Shown here: one piece after another, positions 1-11,410 of the stretch
Position numbering within the stretch: position 1 is the stretch's first letter
Layout: the number at the start of each line of letters is the position of its first letter
Assembly: GCF_032854445.1 (NCBI RefSeq)
Contig: NC_088304.1
Span: 33,162,810 to 33,226,809, forward strand
Reading direction: 5' to 3'
Length of the DNA: 64,000 nucleotides
Source of the DNA: Liolophura sinensis
Lineage: Eukaryota > Mollusca > Polyplacophora > Chitonida > Chitonidae
Made by a program: the position numbers and the translations under genes
Notes under the pieces: model-generated
The model's input: only the letters and a program-made list of their open reading frames with translations
Databases searched by the model: none
Told to the model about the DNA's origin: nothing

Positions 1-55
1 TAAGTGAAATATTCTTGACCATGGCGTAAAACACCAATTAAATAAATAAATACAT
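1..55 (+). mobile_element. SINE-I 3' tail (window-edge fragment)
   Basis: The first bases match the 3' end of the tRNA-derived SINE found complete at 8.0 kb and 33.3 kb: a taagtgaaatattcttga segment, a ggcgtaaaacacc segment and an aaat-rich tail. The head lies off the window. The 28-bp array starts directly after the tail. Confidence 0.8.
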
Positions 56-57
56 GT

Positions 58-1203
58 GAATTATATCATAGAGAGTAAAACCAGATACTTATATCATAGA
101 GAGTAAAGCCAGATACTTATATCATAGAGAGTAAAACCAGATACTTACATCATAGAGAGTAAAACCAGATACTTGCATCATAGCGAGTAAAACCAGATAC
201 TTATGCCATAGAGAGTAAAACCAGATAGGTAGATCATAGCGAGTAAAACCAGATACTTACATCATAGAGAGTAAAGCCAGATACTTATATCATAGAGAGT
301 AAAGCCAGATACTTATATCATAGAGAGTAAAACCAGATACTTATGCCATAGAGAGTAAAACCAGATACTTATATCATAGAGAGTAAAACCAGATACTTAC
401 ATCATAGAGAGTAAAACCAGATACTTATATCATAGAGAGTAAAACCAGATACTTACATCATAGAGAGTAAAACCAGATACTTGCATCATAGCGAGTAAAA
501 CCAGATACTTATATCATAGAGAGTAAAACCAGATACTTACATCATAGCGAGTAAAACCAGATACTTATATCATAGAGAGTAAAACCAGATACTTATATCA
601 TAGAGAGTAAAACCAGATACTTACATCATAGCGAGTAAAACCAGATACTTATATCATAGAGAGTAAAACCAGATACTTACATCATAGAGAGTAAAACCAG
701 ATACTTACATCATAGCGAGTAAAACCAGATACTTATATCATAGAGAGTAAAACCAGATACTTATATCATAGAGAGTAAAACCAGATACTTACATCATAGC
801 GAGTAAAACCAGATACTTACATCCTAGAGAGTAAAACCAGATACATATATCATAGCGAGTAAAACCAGATACTTACATCATAGAGAGTAAAACCAGATAC
901 TTAAATCATAGAGAGTAAAACCAGATACTTACATCATAGTAAAACCAGATACATATATCATAGCTAGTAAAACCAGATACTTACATCATAGAGAGTAAAA
1001 CCAGATACTTGCAGCGTAGCGAGTAAAACCAGATACTTACATCATAGAGAGTAAAACCAGATACTTGCATCATAGAGAGTAAAACCAGATACATATATCA
1101 TAGCGAGTAAAACCAGATACTTACATCATAGAGATTAAAACCAGATACTTGCATCATAGCGAGTAAAACCAGATACATATATCATAGCGAGTAAAACCAG
1201 ATG
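58..1203. repeat. 28-bp minisatellite, about 41 copies
   Basis: The unit is about 28 bp, with core catagagagtaaaaccagat followed by a variable six-base joint (cttata, cttaca, cttgca). Variants include gagag versus gcgag and one copy with a 4-base deletion near 945. Between about 535 and 800 the variants recur every three units (gcgag, gagag, gagag), giving an 84-bp higher-order period. The array abuts a SINE tail and probably lies in an upstream intron of the PIGS gene. Confidence 0.95.
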
Positions 1204-1977
1204 ACATATATTCTCAAGCTTTCAGACGACATTTCACTCAGCATCAAATGTAGTTTGCGAAATACTAGCCCTCCACCATATATTTCATTACATTTCAGGT
1301 TTCATGGAGTTTAGAGATGCAACACACAAGAATTTCAGTTGATACAGAATCACTATCTGTTATTAGCTGTCAAGGGTAACCTGTTCTATCCAATAAAGCT
1401 GAATGTCATGATTTGCTTTCACCTCTGACATCGTTTGAATTTATGATCCCTGACCTCTCCATGTCAGATATTAAACTTTGTCTTGTAATGTAATAACAGA
1501 CACTGTGCTTCGTGTAAAAGATGGGCAGGAATTTAAACAGACAACAAATTTTTTTTGGTGAAAACATGCTCGGATGTTGTTGTCAGGTAGAACATTCCGT
1601 TTTCTTTTCCTTCTTGTTTTAACCAGTGAAGAGGTCAAACAGGTTATCACTGAAGCAAAGTGAAATAATTTAAAATGTTTCTGTTTACATTGTGAATAGG
1701 TATTTATATGTACCGAAAATGTTAGCTAAATACTTCAAAATAAGTATGGACAGGAAATAGACGATATTCCAAAGTACTATAAATGTTGTTCCTCTGATGA
1801 AATGTACAGCCAATGTATTTTACCTAAAATTTGTCCCATGACTTAGTCAATCATTTTGTCAGATTCTTAAGAGTTCTGTTGATCTTAGAAAGATGTTTTC
1901 AGGTTTGTTTGGAAGATTCTAGGTCAGATGTATTTATGGTTCAACATATGTCACTGTCATTTCTTCTATTAGAAATC
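1204..1977. other. Unassigned sequence, probably PIGS intron
   Basis: No convincing exon was found. A splice-acceptor-like stretch occurs near 1298, but what follows does not read like the expected upstream part of PIGS. No repeat was recognised. Confidence 0.4.
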
Positions 1978-2227
1978 AGTCGGTTAGCGCGCTAGCGTAG
2001 CGTAATAACCCAGGAGCCTCTCACCGATGCGGTCGATGTGAGTTCAAGTCCAGTTCATGCTGGCTTCCTCTCAGGCCGTAAGTGGGAAGGTCTGACAGCA
2101 ACCTGCGGATGGTCGTGGGTTTCCCCTGGGCTGTGCCCGGTTTCCACCCACCATAATGCTGGCTGCCATCGTATAAGTGAAATATTCTTGAGTATGGTGT
2201 AAAACACCAATCAAATAAATAAATAAA
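1978..2227 (+). mobile_element. SINE-I, near full length
   Basis: A tRNA-derived SINE. It starts inside the A-box region (cagtcggttagcgcgc), then has a B-box-like agttcaagtccag at about 2040, the body with cctgcggatggtcgtgggtt, and the tail ending in aaat repeats. The first bases of the head are missing. It lies in the putative PIGS intron, in sense orientation. Confidence 0.9.
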
Positions 2228-2698
2228 TCTATTAGAGACAGTGCCACAGTAGACAATATATATCATAAGCAACGTTTCAGTGAGTACTGTAATTCTTCAA
2301 CCTTTTCACCTGTTTGCAAGGTGTTTATTCAAGCATTTTCTGAAGGCATTATTCTGCATTGACTGCTTTTTGTGAAGCCCTGGAACTGGCCAATCTGATC
2401 AATGTAGTTTTGTCTTAAAAATCAAATCCAAAATGTGCATAAATTACATGAAAGTTGCTCTTTCATATGCAGAAATGTTGAGGAGTTAGGGTACAGTGAA
2501 TCAAGTTAGATAGGTGAAATGTTTGATGTGGCTTTAATATGACATAAATGTCAAGTTGTCTTACTAATGCTGTAAACATCTCCCTGCAGTCAGTCATGTT
2601 TCTTATGTTAAAACAATGGTTGGTTTTCTCGAGGTATATGTACATGTTATTCGATGTCATTAATTTCCAAGTCCCTCTTTGGCTTTTTTATTCTTCAG
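2228..2698. other. Intron sequence ending in a splice acceptor
   Basis: No feature was recognised apart from the pyrimidine-rich acceptor at the end (ggcttttttattcttcag, 2681-2698), which defines the start of the next PIGS exon. Confidence 0.5.
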
Positions 2699-2756
2699 AA
2701 AAAGCCTTTTTTGATCCATCACTTCTGGAGCTGCTGTACTTCCCTGAGGATCAAAA
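2699..2756 (+). CDS. PIGS: PIGS, penultimate coding exon
   Basis: A 58-nt exon bounded by a strong acceptor (tttattcttcag) and a consensus donor (gtaagt). It enters in phase 1 and leaves in phase 2, and joins in frame to the exon at 5579. It encodes a segment reading KAFFDPSLLELLYFPEDQ. From memory this matches the conserved stretch just before the C-terminal membrane helix of PIG-S, a subunit of the GPI transamidase that attaches GPI anchors to proteins in the endoplasmic reticulum. The upstream exons were not found here and probably lie before the window. The identification rests on this exon and the next being recalled as contiguous in vertebrate PIGS; a protein search would settle it. Confidence 0.78.
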
Positions 2757-3099
2757 GTAAGTATTTATTTGACAGTATTTAATTAAAATCAAAACATTAT
2801 TTTTGTAATAAATACTTTTGTAGTGTAGGGCCATCACTAGCTTACATTGATCAGCACATGACATTGATAAACACCTGACATTGATCAACACCTGATCTAG
2901 CTGATGTGGTACACATATATGTAGCAGAGAACTCCAGATATCGCTGGTTTGGCTCCAGTTTATATAGGTCATGTTGTTTGTCAGATTCTTGTCAAAAGTA
3001 GATTTTATTTTTTTATTTTCTGGTAGCTAAGTTTCCTGAACTACCAAACCTGACTGCCATGGTATATGTGAAAAATTAAACTAATCCAATCTAAGCCTG

Positions 3100-5170
3100 T
3101 GCTTTTTGTTGCGATTAGTCCGCCCTTCCTGAAATCAGGTGCCATCATAATTGCTCCTGCTATTACAAAAACCCTCAATCTCAGTATTTCCACAGGTATA
3201 TTTCCGCAAAGCTTGAAGGAATCAAAAGTTATGCCATGAAACAAATCCGGTCCTTCAAACAAGGCTGAGAACTACAGACCTATCTCCATCTTACCTGTGC
3301 TGTCAAAAATTCTAGAACACCACACACATAATTATCTCTATGAGTTCATCTCCAACAACAATCTGTTAAACAACAACCAATCTGGCTTCCGCCCCCAGCA
3401 TTCCTGTTTTACTGTTCTTACCATGATGTCCCAAACGACAAGCAATCTGGCTTCCGTCCCCAGCATTCCTGTTTCACTGTTCTTACCATGATGTCCCAAA
3501 CGACAAGCAATCTGGCTTCCGCCCCCAGCATTCCTGTTTCACTGTTCTTACCATGATGTCCCAAACGACAAGCAATCTGGCTTCCGCCCCCAGCATTCCT
3601 GTTTCACTGTTCTTACCATGATGTCCCAAACGACAAGCAATCTGGCTTCCGCCCCCAGCATTCCTGTTTCACTGTTCTTACCATGATGTCCCAAACGACG
3701 AGCAATCTGGCTTCCGCCCCCAGCATTCCTGTTTCACTGTTCTTACCATGATGTCCCAAACGACGAGCAATCTGGCTTCCGCCCCCAGCATTCCTGTTTC
3801 ACTGTTCTTACCTTGATGTCCCAAACGACAAGCAATCTGGCTTCCGCCCCCAGCATTCCTGTTTCACTGTTCTTACCATGATGTCCCAAACGACAAGCAA
3901 TCTGGCTTCCGCCCCCAGCATTCCTGTTTCACTGTTCTTACCATGATTTCCGAAACGACAACCATTCTGGCTTCCGCCCCCAGCATTCCTGTTTCACTGT
4001 TCTTACCATGATGTCCCAAACGACAACTAATCTGGCTTCCGCCCCCAGCATTCCTGTTTCACTGTTCTCCCCAAAATGTTTGAAAATTGGCATAAATGAA
4101 TGGACGACAACAAAATCGTAGGTTCCATCATGATCAACTTTAGAAAGGCTTTTGACAGTATTGACCATCAGATTCTTGTTGAAAAATTAAATATTCATGG
4201 ATTCACCATCTTAACTAGAAAATGGATAACTTCTTACCTTGAATGTCAATCACAAAAAATTAGTATGAATAACAAGTTGTCTTCATCTCTAAATGTCAAA
4301 TCAGGAGTACCGATGGGTTCCATTCTTGGCCCTTTACTATTCATAATATACTTAAATGACTGTTGTTTAAATGTTTCCGGCTGAGACATTGAGTTTTATG
4401 CTGATGACACCATACTGTACAACCCTTCCAAATCTTTATCCGAAATTGAATCAGAAGTAAACTCTAATATGGAACTTATAAATCAGTGGTGCTTTGAAAA
4501 TAAAATGCCTCTTAATGCTTCTTAATAAGTCCGTCCTTATCGGAACTACCCAGAATTTAAAAAATTGTCATCAGCATTCACTCATTGTCATTGTCAATGG
4601 TCAGACAGACAGTTAATAACGTACAACATTTGAAGCTTGTTGGCCTGCATATAGACCATACACTTTTCATGGCAGACTGACTCAGTGGGCAGTACCGTGT
4701 CTAAGCTATTGTCAATACTGAGGAGGCAGAAGCCTTTTCTTCCCTTTAAAAAAAACTATTATTTTAAAACAGTTATATCCTTCCTCATTTAATGTACGCT
4801 GTCCCTATTTGGGGCAGCTGTTCCAAAGGCCTACTTGATTGAGTATATAAACTTTAATAAATGCTCCAAAACCTATTCTAGGCAAAGATAACAATAAATC
4901 ATCAGCTGAAACTTTTGAAATGTTAAACTTAAAGACTATACATGAAATTACCCTATACCAAAAAAATCTGACTGTTTACAAATCCTTAAATGACCACTAT
5001 CCTGACTATATGAGAAAGTTGTTCCCAATCAGAGAAGAGCCCCATCATGAACTAAGATCATGTACAAGCAATACAGTAAAAATTCCTTTTCCCCCACACA
5101 GAACAACTTAAGGGTTAGAGCTTGTCATACTCTGCGGCTGTTCTATAGGCCTATATGTTAACTTTGAACT
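3100..5170 (+). mobile_element. Decayed non-LTR retrotransposon (LINE) with reverse transcriptase
   Basis: A broken reverse-transcriptase reading frame lies in the PIGS intron. Upstream fragments read as the finger region (ENYRPISILPVLSKILE near 3268-3318, then QSGFRPQHS near 3380). After the internal 65-bp array, 4100-4384 encodes the palm region, with FRKAFDSIDHQIL and SGVPMGSILGPLLF. An in-frame TGA at about 4382 is followed by the catalytic motif FYADDTILY in the same frame. A C-terminal fragment lies at 4920-5111. Frameshifts and stops make it dead. The style fits the Jockey/CR1/Rex group, but the clade is not settled. No endonuclease domain is seen, so it is 5' truncated. Confidence 0.88.
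3378..4073 (+). repeat. 65-bp tandem array inside the LINE reverse-transcriptase frame
   Basis: About 10.7 copies of a 65-bp unit containing aatctggcttccgcccccag and cattcctgtttcactgttct. The first copy is the normal reverse-transcriptase sequence encoding SGFRPQHSCFTVL. Since 65 is not a multiple of three, every added copy shifts the frame. The copies are nearly identical, so the expansion is recent relative to the decay of the LINE. Confidence 0.95.
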
Positions 5171-5309
5171 GGTTAATGCTTTGTGTAAGTTTATTTATTT
5201 TTTTTTGTTTATTTATTTATTTATTTATTTGTTTAATAACCTGTTTGCCTGCCAAATGAAGCACCTCAGGGAAGATCAGTACTATCATATTGACTGAGAT
5301 TGTTACCCT

Positions 5310-5386
5310 CTGAGAATGAATGAATGATTATGGCTTAACGCCACATCGGAAATATTTCAGCCATATCGTGGCGAGAAAATAAAGAG

Positions 5387-5418
<32 letters not shown>
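5310..5418. repeat. Dispersed repeat R5 (SINE-like tail) plus (TTA)n
   Basis: Positions 5315-5375 (gaatgattatggcttaacgc, then aaatatttcagccatatcgt) recur at 8365-8430 and, inverted, near 34105-34150. The layout resembles an inverted SINE tail. A pure TTA/ATT microsatellite follows at about 5388-5416. Confidence 0.6.
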
Positions 5419-5578
5419 TTTGGGAATATCACAGCCTTATCATGGCGACATGAGAGTTGATGTACCCTCCATTGTTTACATGCAGTTTCACTCTTGATAC
5501 TGCATCACCGGCGTTTTACTTAAACGCACCATGTAAATATGTATGTAAAGGAAATAAGACACATTTTTGGTGTTTCAG

Positions 5579-5702
5579 GTTTGCTATTTACATTCCATTG
5601 TTCCTGCCCATCAGTATCCCTGTGGCCATGTCTATACTTCAGGCGGTAAAGTGGTACAAAAACAAGTCAGCCACCTCGGATCAACACATCAAGAAGGATT
5701 GA
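5579..5702 (+). CDS. PIGS: PIGS, last coding exon (C-terminal membrane helix)
   Basis: The acceptor gtgtttcag sits directly before it. The phase-2 join completes AA|G (Lys), giving FAIYIPLFLPISIPVAMSIL, a hydrophobic segment that fits the single C-terminal transmembrane helix of PIG-S. A short basic lumenal or cytosolic tail (KWYKNKS... ending KKD) follows, then the TGA at 5700-5702. The lengths and order match the end of PIG-S as I recall it. The gene is a housekeeping component of the GPI transamidase complex and is unrelated in sequence to the repeat-rich genes downstream. Confidence 0.78.
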
Positions 5703-6308
5703 CCATGAATCTTCCTGATGTTGGGAGGGTGGGAAGCAAAGTGGGTTTGGTGGGTTGAAAATTGCAAGGATGGAAGTAGAAGACATGATGGACTACTCAA
5801 AGGGGACCAAACTGATGTCAACTGACGTTTTTTGTTGTAAAGCTGCAATTCTTGCTTACTACATGCTCCTGGTAAATGCCTCGTGAGCACACCTAGACCG
5901 AAAAGTATAACATACTAAAGGAAAGAAGAGTTCATAATGTTGGCAGCTTTTCCAGGGTTGGGATCGACTTTTACACAAGTTCACATTGTGAACAGGTGTT
6001 CAGGGAAATTTGATGCAAGAAAGCATAATGCTGAATTGGAAGGAATTTTTTGCGGTTAGGTCTGAGCCTGAGCTGATGCAAGCTTGTATCAATGCCTGAA
6101 AGGCCCTTCGCTAGAGATGAAAAGAAGCAGGGGGCAAAGGGGGCTTCTTTCAAAACCTCAATGAAGGGCAGAGAGGCAGTTGTGTGCTGTGTGTTAACAG
6201 TGTGCGGCACTGAAAAAATGGGGGCAGGATCATGTCCAGCACTCTAAACATCCTAGCCAGGGTAGGAGTGGGGTGCATGCCTTAGCTTCGCTGCTGTTAA
6301 ACTTCAGA

Positions 6309-6775
6309 AGCTTGGCTAGTGTATGGATGCAATAATTTGGGTACTGTGTGACTCCAGTAACTTGGCTACTGTGTGACTCCAGTAATTTGGCTACTGTGTG
6401 ACTCCAGTAACTTGGCTACTGTAGGGATGCAGTAATTTGGGTACTGTGTGACTCCAGTAACTTGGCTACTGTGTGACTCCAGTAACTTGACCACTGTATG
6501 GATGCAGTAATTTGGCTACTGTGTGACTCCAGTAACTTGGCTACTGTGTGACTCCAGTAACTTGGCTACTGTGTGAAACCAGTAACTTCACTACTGTATG
6601 AATGCAGTAACTTGGTATCTCTGTGACTGCAGTAACTTGGCTACTGGGTTACTCCAGTACTTTGGATTTGTGCGACTCCAGTATTTTGCCTGCTGCACTA
6701 ATCCAGTAATTTGGCTTCTGTGTGACTCCAGTAATTGGGCTACTGTATGAATGCAGTAACTTGGGTACTGTTTGA
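6309..6775. repeat. 25-bp minisatellite, about 18 copies
   Basis: The unit is close to cagtaacttggctactgtgt plus gactc. Two alternating forms occur: one with gtgtgactcc, the other with gta(t/g)g(g/a)atgc. Copies become more diverged from about 6590 onward. Confidence 0.93.
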
Positions 6776-7039
6776 AATTCAAAATTGAATTTTACATTTT
6801 ACTACCCAGCAAGCTGCAAGTTATATATATTTCAGTGTGTGGTTAAAATATGTATCAATTAAGCATTAATCACCCAATTTGTATATGTATGTAAAATTTG
6901 TACATTTGCTGAAGTTTGATACTTTTGTATTATTTGTATGCAAACTGTCCTTCTCTGTATGTGTGTGTGTGTAAGGTTGAGTGAAGAGGTTATTTTGATG
7001 AAGTATGAGTATGAAGTAAGAAAAGGTTGAAAAAAAGGA

Positions 7040-7245
7040 GGAGAAAACCGTATGTATGCTTGGGGTTTTACGTTCTACTGAACAGTTTTCAAAGAGCCAT
7101 TTGGTGTGTGTACATATATGGTGTCTTCTTGTGGCAGGGAGGTCATGCCGCTAAAGTACTGCCGCCACTGAAGTATCATGTCAGACACCAGACATGTCAC
7201 CCAGTCACATTATTCTGACATCGGGCCAACCAGTCATGTTTTCTT
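7040..7245 (+). repeat. Dispersed repeat R4
   Basis: The segment with tacatatatggtgtcttcttgt, then actgaagtatcatgtcagac and ccagtcacatt, recurs in inverted orientation at about 49110-49290 with scattered differences. No coding capacity and no clear terminal inverted repeats were seen. Confidence 0.65.
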
Positions 7246-7470
7246 GCTCTAACCTCTCAGTGCTAAGTGCCAAGTGAGGCAGCAAAAAGAATCATTTTTA
7301 AGGCCTTTGGTTTGACCCAACACGGGCATGACAAAAGTAATGGTGTAAATTGGACTGTTATTTTGTGTACAGAACTTTTGTTGTCACATGTAAGTCATTG
7401 TCTTTTTCTGGCGTCGGTGTCAGCTTTGTTATACATATTATGTAAAAATCGCAAAAGACCTTAAAATAAA

Positions 7471-8008
7471 CATGTACCTGTTCCATGAGGATGTTTAATG
7501 TCATTAGTCTCTGAAATAATTATATATAGTCAAATTTGGGACATTTTTAGTGAAAAAAGAAATTTATCATGGGTAAATGTGATTAGACTTAAATGTCACA
7601 GTGTATAATTTGGTACACAACCTGAAAATATGGAGGCATTTCCCTGAATTGCTGAGCACTATCTGCTTTGACGCATTATCACGCGAGATTTGTAATGTTG
7701 GAGCATTGCTGTAAACGGGAATTTGAGAGTCACGTGGTGTGTCTGACCGAGAAAAGCTAATAGTGCACCTTGAGGGATTTGTTTGCTTTATCTGTTTTCG
7801 AAGCCTTCGTGGTGAGCGATGCTCTCCAGGTACAGCCTTACATGTACTGACATTTTACATATATAGTAGAAGTAAAAAGTTCTAAAGTATGGCTTTATAT
7901 TGATTTATATATTTTATTTGATTGGTGTTTACGTTTTTCTCAGCAATATTATTAGAATATAAACATAATTATATTCTAATGAATATAATTGTGATAACCT
8001 GTGATGTT
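7471..8008. other. Intergenic, nothing recognised
   Basis: AT-rich sequence with no exon or repeat I can support. Confidence 0.4.
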
Positions 8009-8278
8009 AAAAGCCCTCCGTGGCTCAGTCGGTTAAAGCGCTAGCGCAGCGTAATGACCCAGGAGTCTCTCACCAATGCGGTCGCTGTGAGTTCAAGTCC
8101 AGCTCATGCTGGCGGCCGTACGTGAGAAGGTCTGCCTGCAACCTGCGGATGGTCGTGGGTTTCCCCCGGGCTCTGCCCGGTTTCCACCCACCATAATGCT
8201 GGCCGCCGTCGTATAAGTGAAATATTCTTGAGTACGGCGTAAACCACCAATCAAAAAAATAAAAAAATAAAAGCCCTC
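8009..8278 (+). mobile_element. SINE-I, full length with target-site duplication
   Basis: Best complete copy. The direct repeat aaaagccctc occurs at 8009-8018 and 8269-8278, marking the insertion site. The head has an A box (tggctcagtcgg at 8021) and a B-box-like agttcaagtcc, so transcription by RNA polymerase III from a tRNA-like promoter is expected. The body and tail match the other copies; the tail has lost some aaat units. Confidence 0.93.
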
Positions 8279-8364
8279 ACATTTTGTTCATTTCGCTTTT
8301 AGTGCCTTTAATGAACCTTAAATTCAGCTTTCCCCCCGACCTTAAAAATGACAGCTGTCTTTAT

Positions 8365-8430
8365 AGTGAATGAATGGTTATGGCTTTACACCATATCGAC
8401 AGTATTTCATCCATATCGTGGCGAAACTTT
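8365..8430 (+). repeat. Dispersed repeat R5
   Basis: A second copy of the element at 5315: gaatgaatggttatggcttt, then a tatttcatccatatcgtggcg end. Confidence 0.6.
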
Positions 8431-10983
8431 ATAGTGAAAAGTGTTCCACTAAACAACGCAGTCAAATGAATAAATAAAGTGAACAGGTGATATCGTTTCA
8501 CTTTCACCGAACGTCTTGTAAATTTCTGCCATAGCGACTAGATTTTGTTGCAAAAATCGACTTTAAAAGAGTTGCCACGAGAGTAAGAGAGTTGTCAGCA
8601 ACAAACACTAGGTCACGAGTTCAGCGGAGGTCAGACAGGCGAGCGCGAATCAGCTGTTGGAACTTTTTGATATCAGATTGAGAGACACTGAATTCTCTGA
8701 TGTAAAAGTTTTTGTGCGGGACATATTTTTGTAATATATTTACATTTAGACGTCATTTTACGTCGTTTTTGCAAGTACATGTTCAGGTAGGCCTGACTAA
8801 TGCGGTAAATATCCAGTATGTCCACAACTAATCGCATAGCTTGCATGCATGCTAGATGGGGGTATAAGCCTATGATCTTGTTTACTGCGCAAATTGCCAA
8901 AAAATACGTAAATTTAAGACTAAAACAACAACAACAAAAAGACCAAGAAAACGGAAAAAGCATTTGTATCTTTATAAATGTGTTGCAGGCTTTATGTGAA
9001 CATTGGATTCCATCATTGTACCTGAAAACACCGTGCTTTATTGTCAAACCTTGTTTGATAGTAGTGACAGCTTGTCGAATTACTCTGAACCTCAAGGCGG
9101 GATCTAAGACACGCATGCAGATCGACATCAGGGCAGTCGGCTTGCTGAATATAGTCCATTCATGTTCCAGCTTTTTGTACCCCTCACCCCCCCCCCCCCC
9201 CAGTCTGGCCGATTTTATTACGGCCATAAAGATGATTGTGGCTGTTCATATAGGCTACTGTATGTGAATTTAATATTCATGACTATCTGGTAAGCGCATT
9301 CATTTACATGTATGTATTTGTCGACGTAGGGAAAAATTCAACTAATTCGAAATGACATTTACATGAAACACTACGAAATGAATTTGCGGTGGTATCGATG
9401 AACCTGAAGTGTAATGAAAAACAAGCGTTTGAATTCCACGCCCTTGACGACTGAAAATATAATGGTACATAGAGCCTTTTGACACTATCTTCTCATGTGT
9501 ACCCAATGTGTTTAATTTTTGGGGGGGGGGGGTATATAAATACAGATTAGCCTTAGGCAAATTGATTGTATGTTAAATATTGTCAGTAAAAGCTTAATCT
9601 TTTCTCTGCGTACATATGAGTTATAATCACGTACTTTCTCTCAGTGCAATTGCCCTGCTTTATCAGAGGTGACTGACAATTCATTGTTTCCACTGGCGTC
9701 TCATATCTCAGCTGCCATTTTTATTTGACTTGAATTCTGTTGTTTCAGATTCGGGATATTGCTATATTATAGGATTGTAATTGACATTCAAAACCGGTGT
9801 TTATACCAGTTTAGCATGACAGGAACACGTTGCTTTGAACTCAGAGAAAAATTCATCCAGAATTGAATGACCATGCCGTTCCCACGGATAAATGCTGGCA
9901 ATTTAATAATTAACCCAAATTAGAACACTTTTCTTTCAGCTTTTTTCGGTATGCGGCAACCATCACACGACATGTACATTTGTAAATTACAAGTGTGAAA
10001 CCGTTGTATTAGCAAGTACATGCAGAATGTTTTCTGTTCCGTATTTAACACAAGGAACCTTAATTACTTGTTTTGTATTGTTTTATAGTTGAAAAGCAGA
10101 TGTTCATGTCCCTTTGATATAGATACATACATATGCAAGCAACTGTCTCAATTGTTGCTGTTCTTTTACACACATGGCACAACCATCAACAGATACCGTA
10201 ATTGTAATTATTAATAATGAATAATTCGGAATATAGCATAATGCAGATTTTGGGCTAGGTGACAAGCATGCAAGAGGTGTGTTTGACTTGCTACATGTAT
10301 GGGAACACTTACGATGGTGTCATCGGGCGATTTGATTAGCAGTGTTTCAGGCGGCGAACATCAAAGTTACCGACTAGTTCAGGTGTCGGGGATATCAGTG
10401 GAGCGTGACGAGTGGATCGCATTTACACCCAATTACAGCTGTATGTGTAAGGGTCATTGAGCAACTTATGCTGAAGACTTCCCTGCTGATCTGTTATCAG
10501 ATATTCATACATAAAGGCTATACATAACACCATTGGCATTGTTTCACATCGGATTATCGATAGCAGCGGTTAAAAACAGGTAAAAAATGTGCAAGATGAA
10601 ATCTTGACAAAAGTTGAGTATTATGGTAAAAGATTTACAGCATAGACGTTAATCTGCTTTCGTTAATTTCTTAATCAGACGCAATTTGTCATATGCTTCA
10701 ATTTGTAAATTAAAAACAGAATACCAAGTTTCCCACGCGTAAAAGTTGAAAAGCCTCAGAAATAGCTTATCATTTGTGTCATGTTGCTTCATTTGAACGT
10801 TTGGTGACCATTAAAATTATATATATATCTCACAAACTATTTCTGACTATTTCCACCTGTCACGCATTTCTGACATGTTAATTATTACTTTGTTTTGACT
10901 TATCTTAGCCCTAAGTATATCCTGTACAGACAAGATATTTTAAAATAGACGAATGAAGGGGAGGAATGTATCAAGTATTACTC

Positions 10984-11017
<34 letters not shown>

Positions 11018-11166
11018 ACTTCATGTTATTTTAAGGAATAGTTTGAATCTGCACTTGCGATATAACAGAATGTAGAAAGTTAAGAAGGCGTTTTATTATT
11101 TTTTTTCCTATGTAAATTCTCCTCAACAGGGAATCTTCCTCAATTTCTTCAAATATATATATATAT
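8431..11166. other. Intergenic, no supported gene
   Basis: Open frames of 149 and 184 codons overlap on opposite strands at 8673-9267, but neither has a recognisable motif, signal peptide or splice context. They include a C-run (9187-9200) and look fortuitous. Short TA microsatellites sit at 10988-11013 and 11153-11175. A G-run is at 9521-9532. Confidence 0.5.
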
Positions 11167-11410
11167 ATATATATATTTGTTTGGTGTTTTACGCTGTACT
11201 CAAGAAGATGGATTTGAACTGATATATCTGGACGAAACGGGGCAACAGATTTTATTCATGTGCATGTATTTATTTGATTAGTGTTGATCGCTATGCTCCA
11301 TAAAATGTTCGCGTAGGACGGGGTTAAGGGGTTGGGGGCATTCGTGGAGGAAGCCGGAGTGCCCGTGGTGGAAACCACCGCCCGTCGCTAGATACTGATA
11401 CACCTCCTGA
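11167..11410 (-). mobile_element. SINE fragments (SINE-I tail and SINE-II)
   Basis: At 11175-11205 there is a reverse-strand SINE tail (tttggtgttttacgctgtac). From 11258 a second tail runs into ggaggaagccggagtgcccg and a body shared with 37.5, 49.7 and 62.1 kb. That body differs from SINE-I, so I treat it as a separate family, SINE-II. The copy is diverged. Confidence 0.6.

Larger units (their letters stand above)
5703..7470 (+). other. Probable PIGS 3' UTR and downstream sequence
   Basis: No further coding exon is seen. The first clear AATAAA on this strand after the stop is at 7465-7470, which would give a 3' UTR of about 1.77 kb containing the 25-bp array and repeat R4. An earlier non-canonical signal cannot be excluded. 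Confidence 0.4.

Noticed and set aside
58-1203. CRISPR array
   Set aside because: Units are contiguous 28-bp direct repeats without unique spacers, in a eukaryotic genome.
1612-1665. Exon-like stretch after a pyrimidine-rich acceptor (aaccag, then gaagaggtcaaacaggttat)
   Set aside because: No usable donor at its end and it does not match what I recall of the upstream PIGS region.
8673-9267. Overlapping open frames of 149 (+) and 184 (-) codons
   Set aside because: No motif, signal, splice sites or codon bias; includes homopolymer runs; overlap on opposite strands suggests chance.
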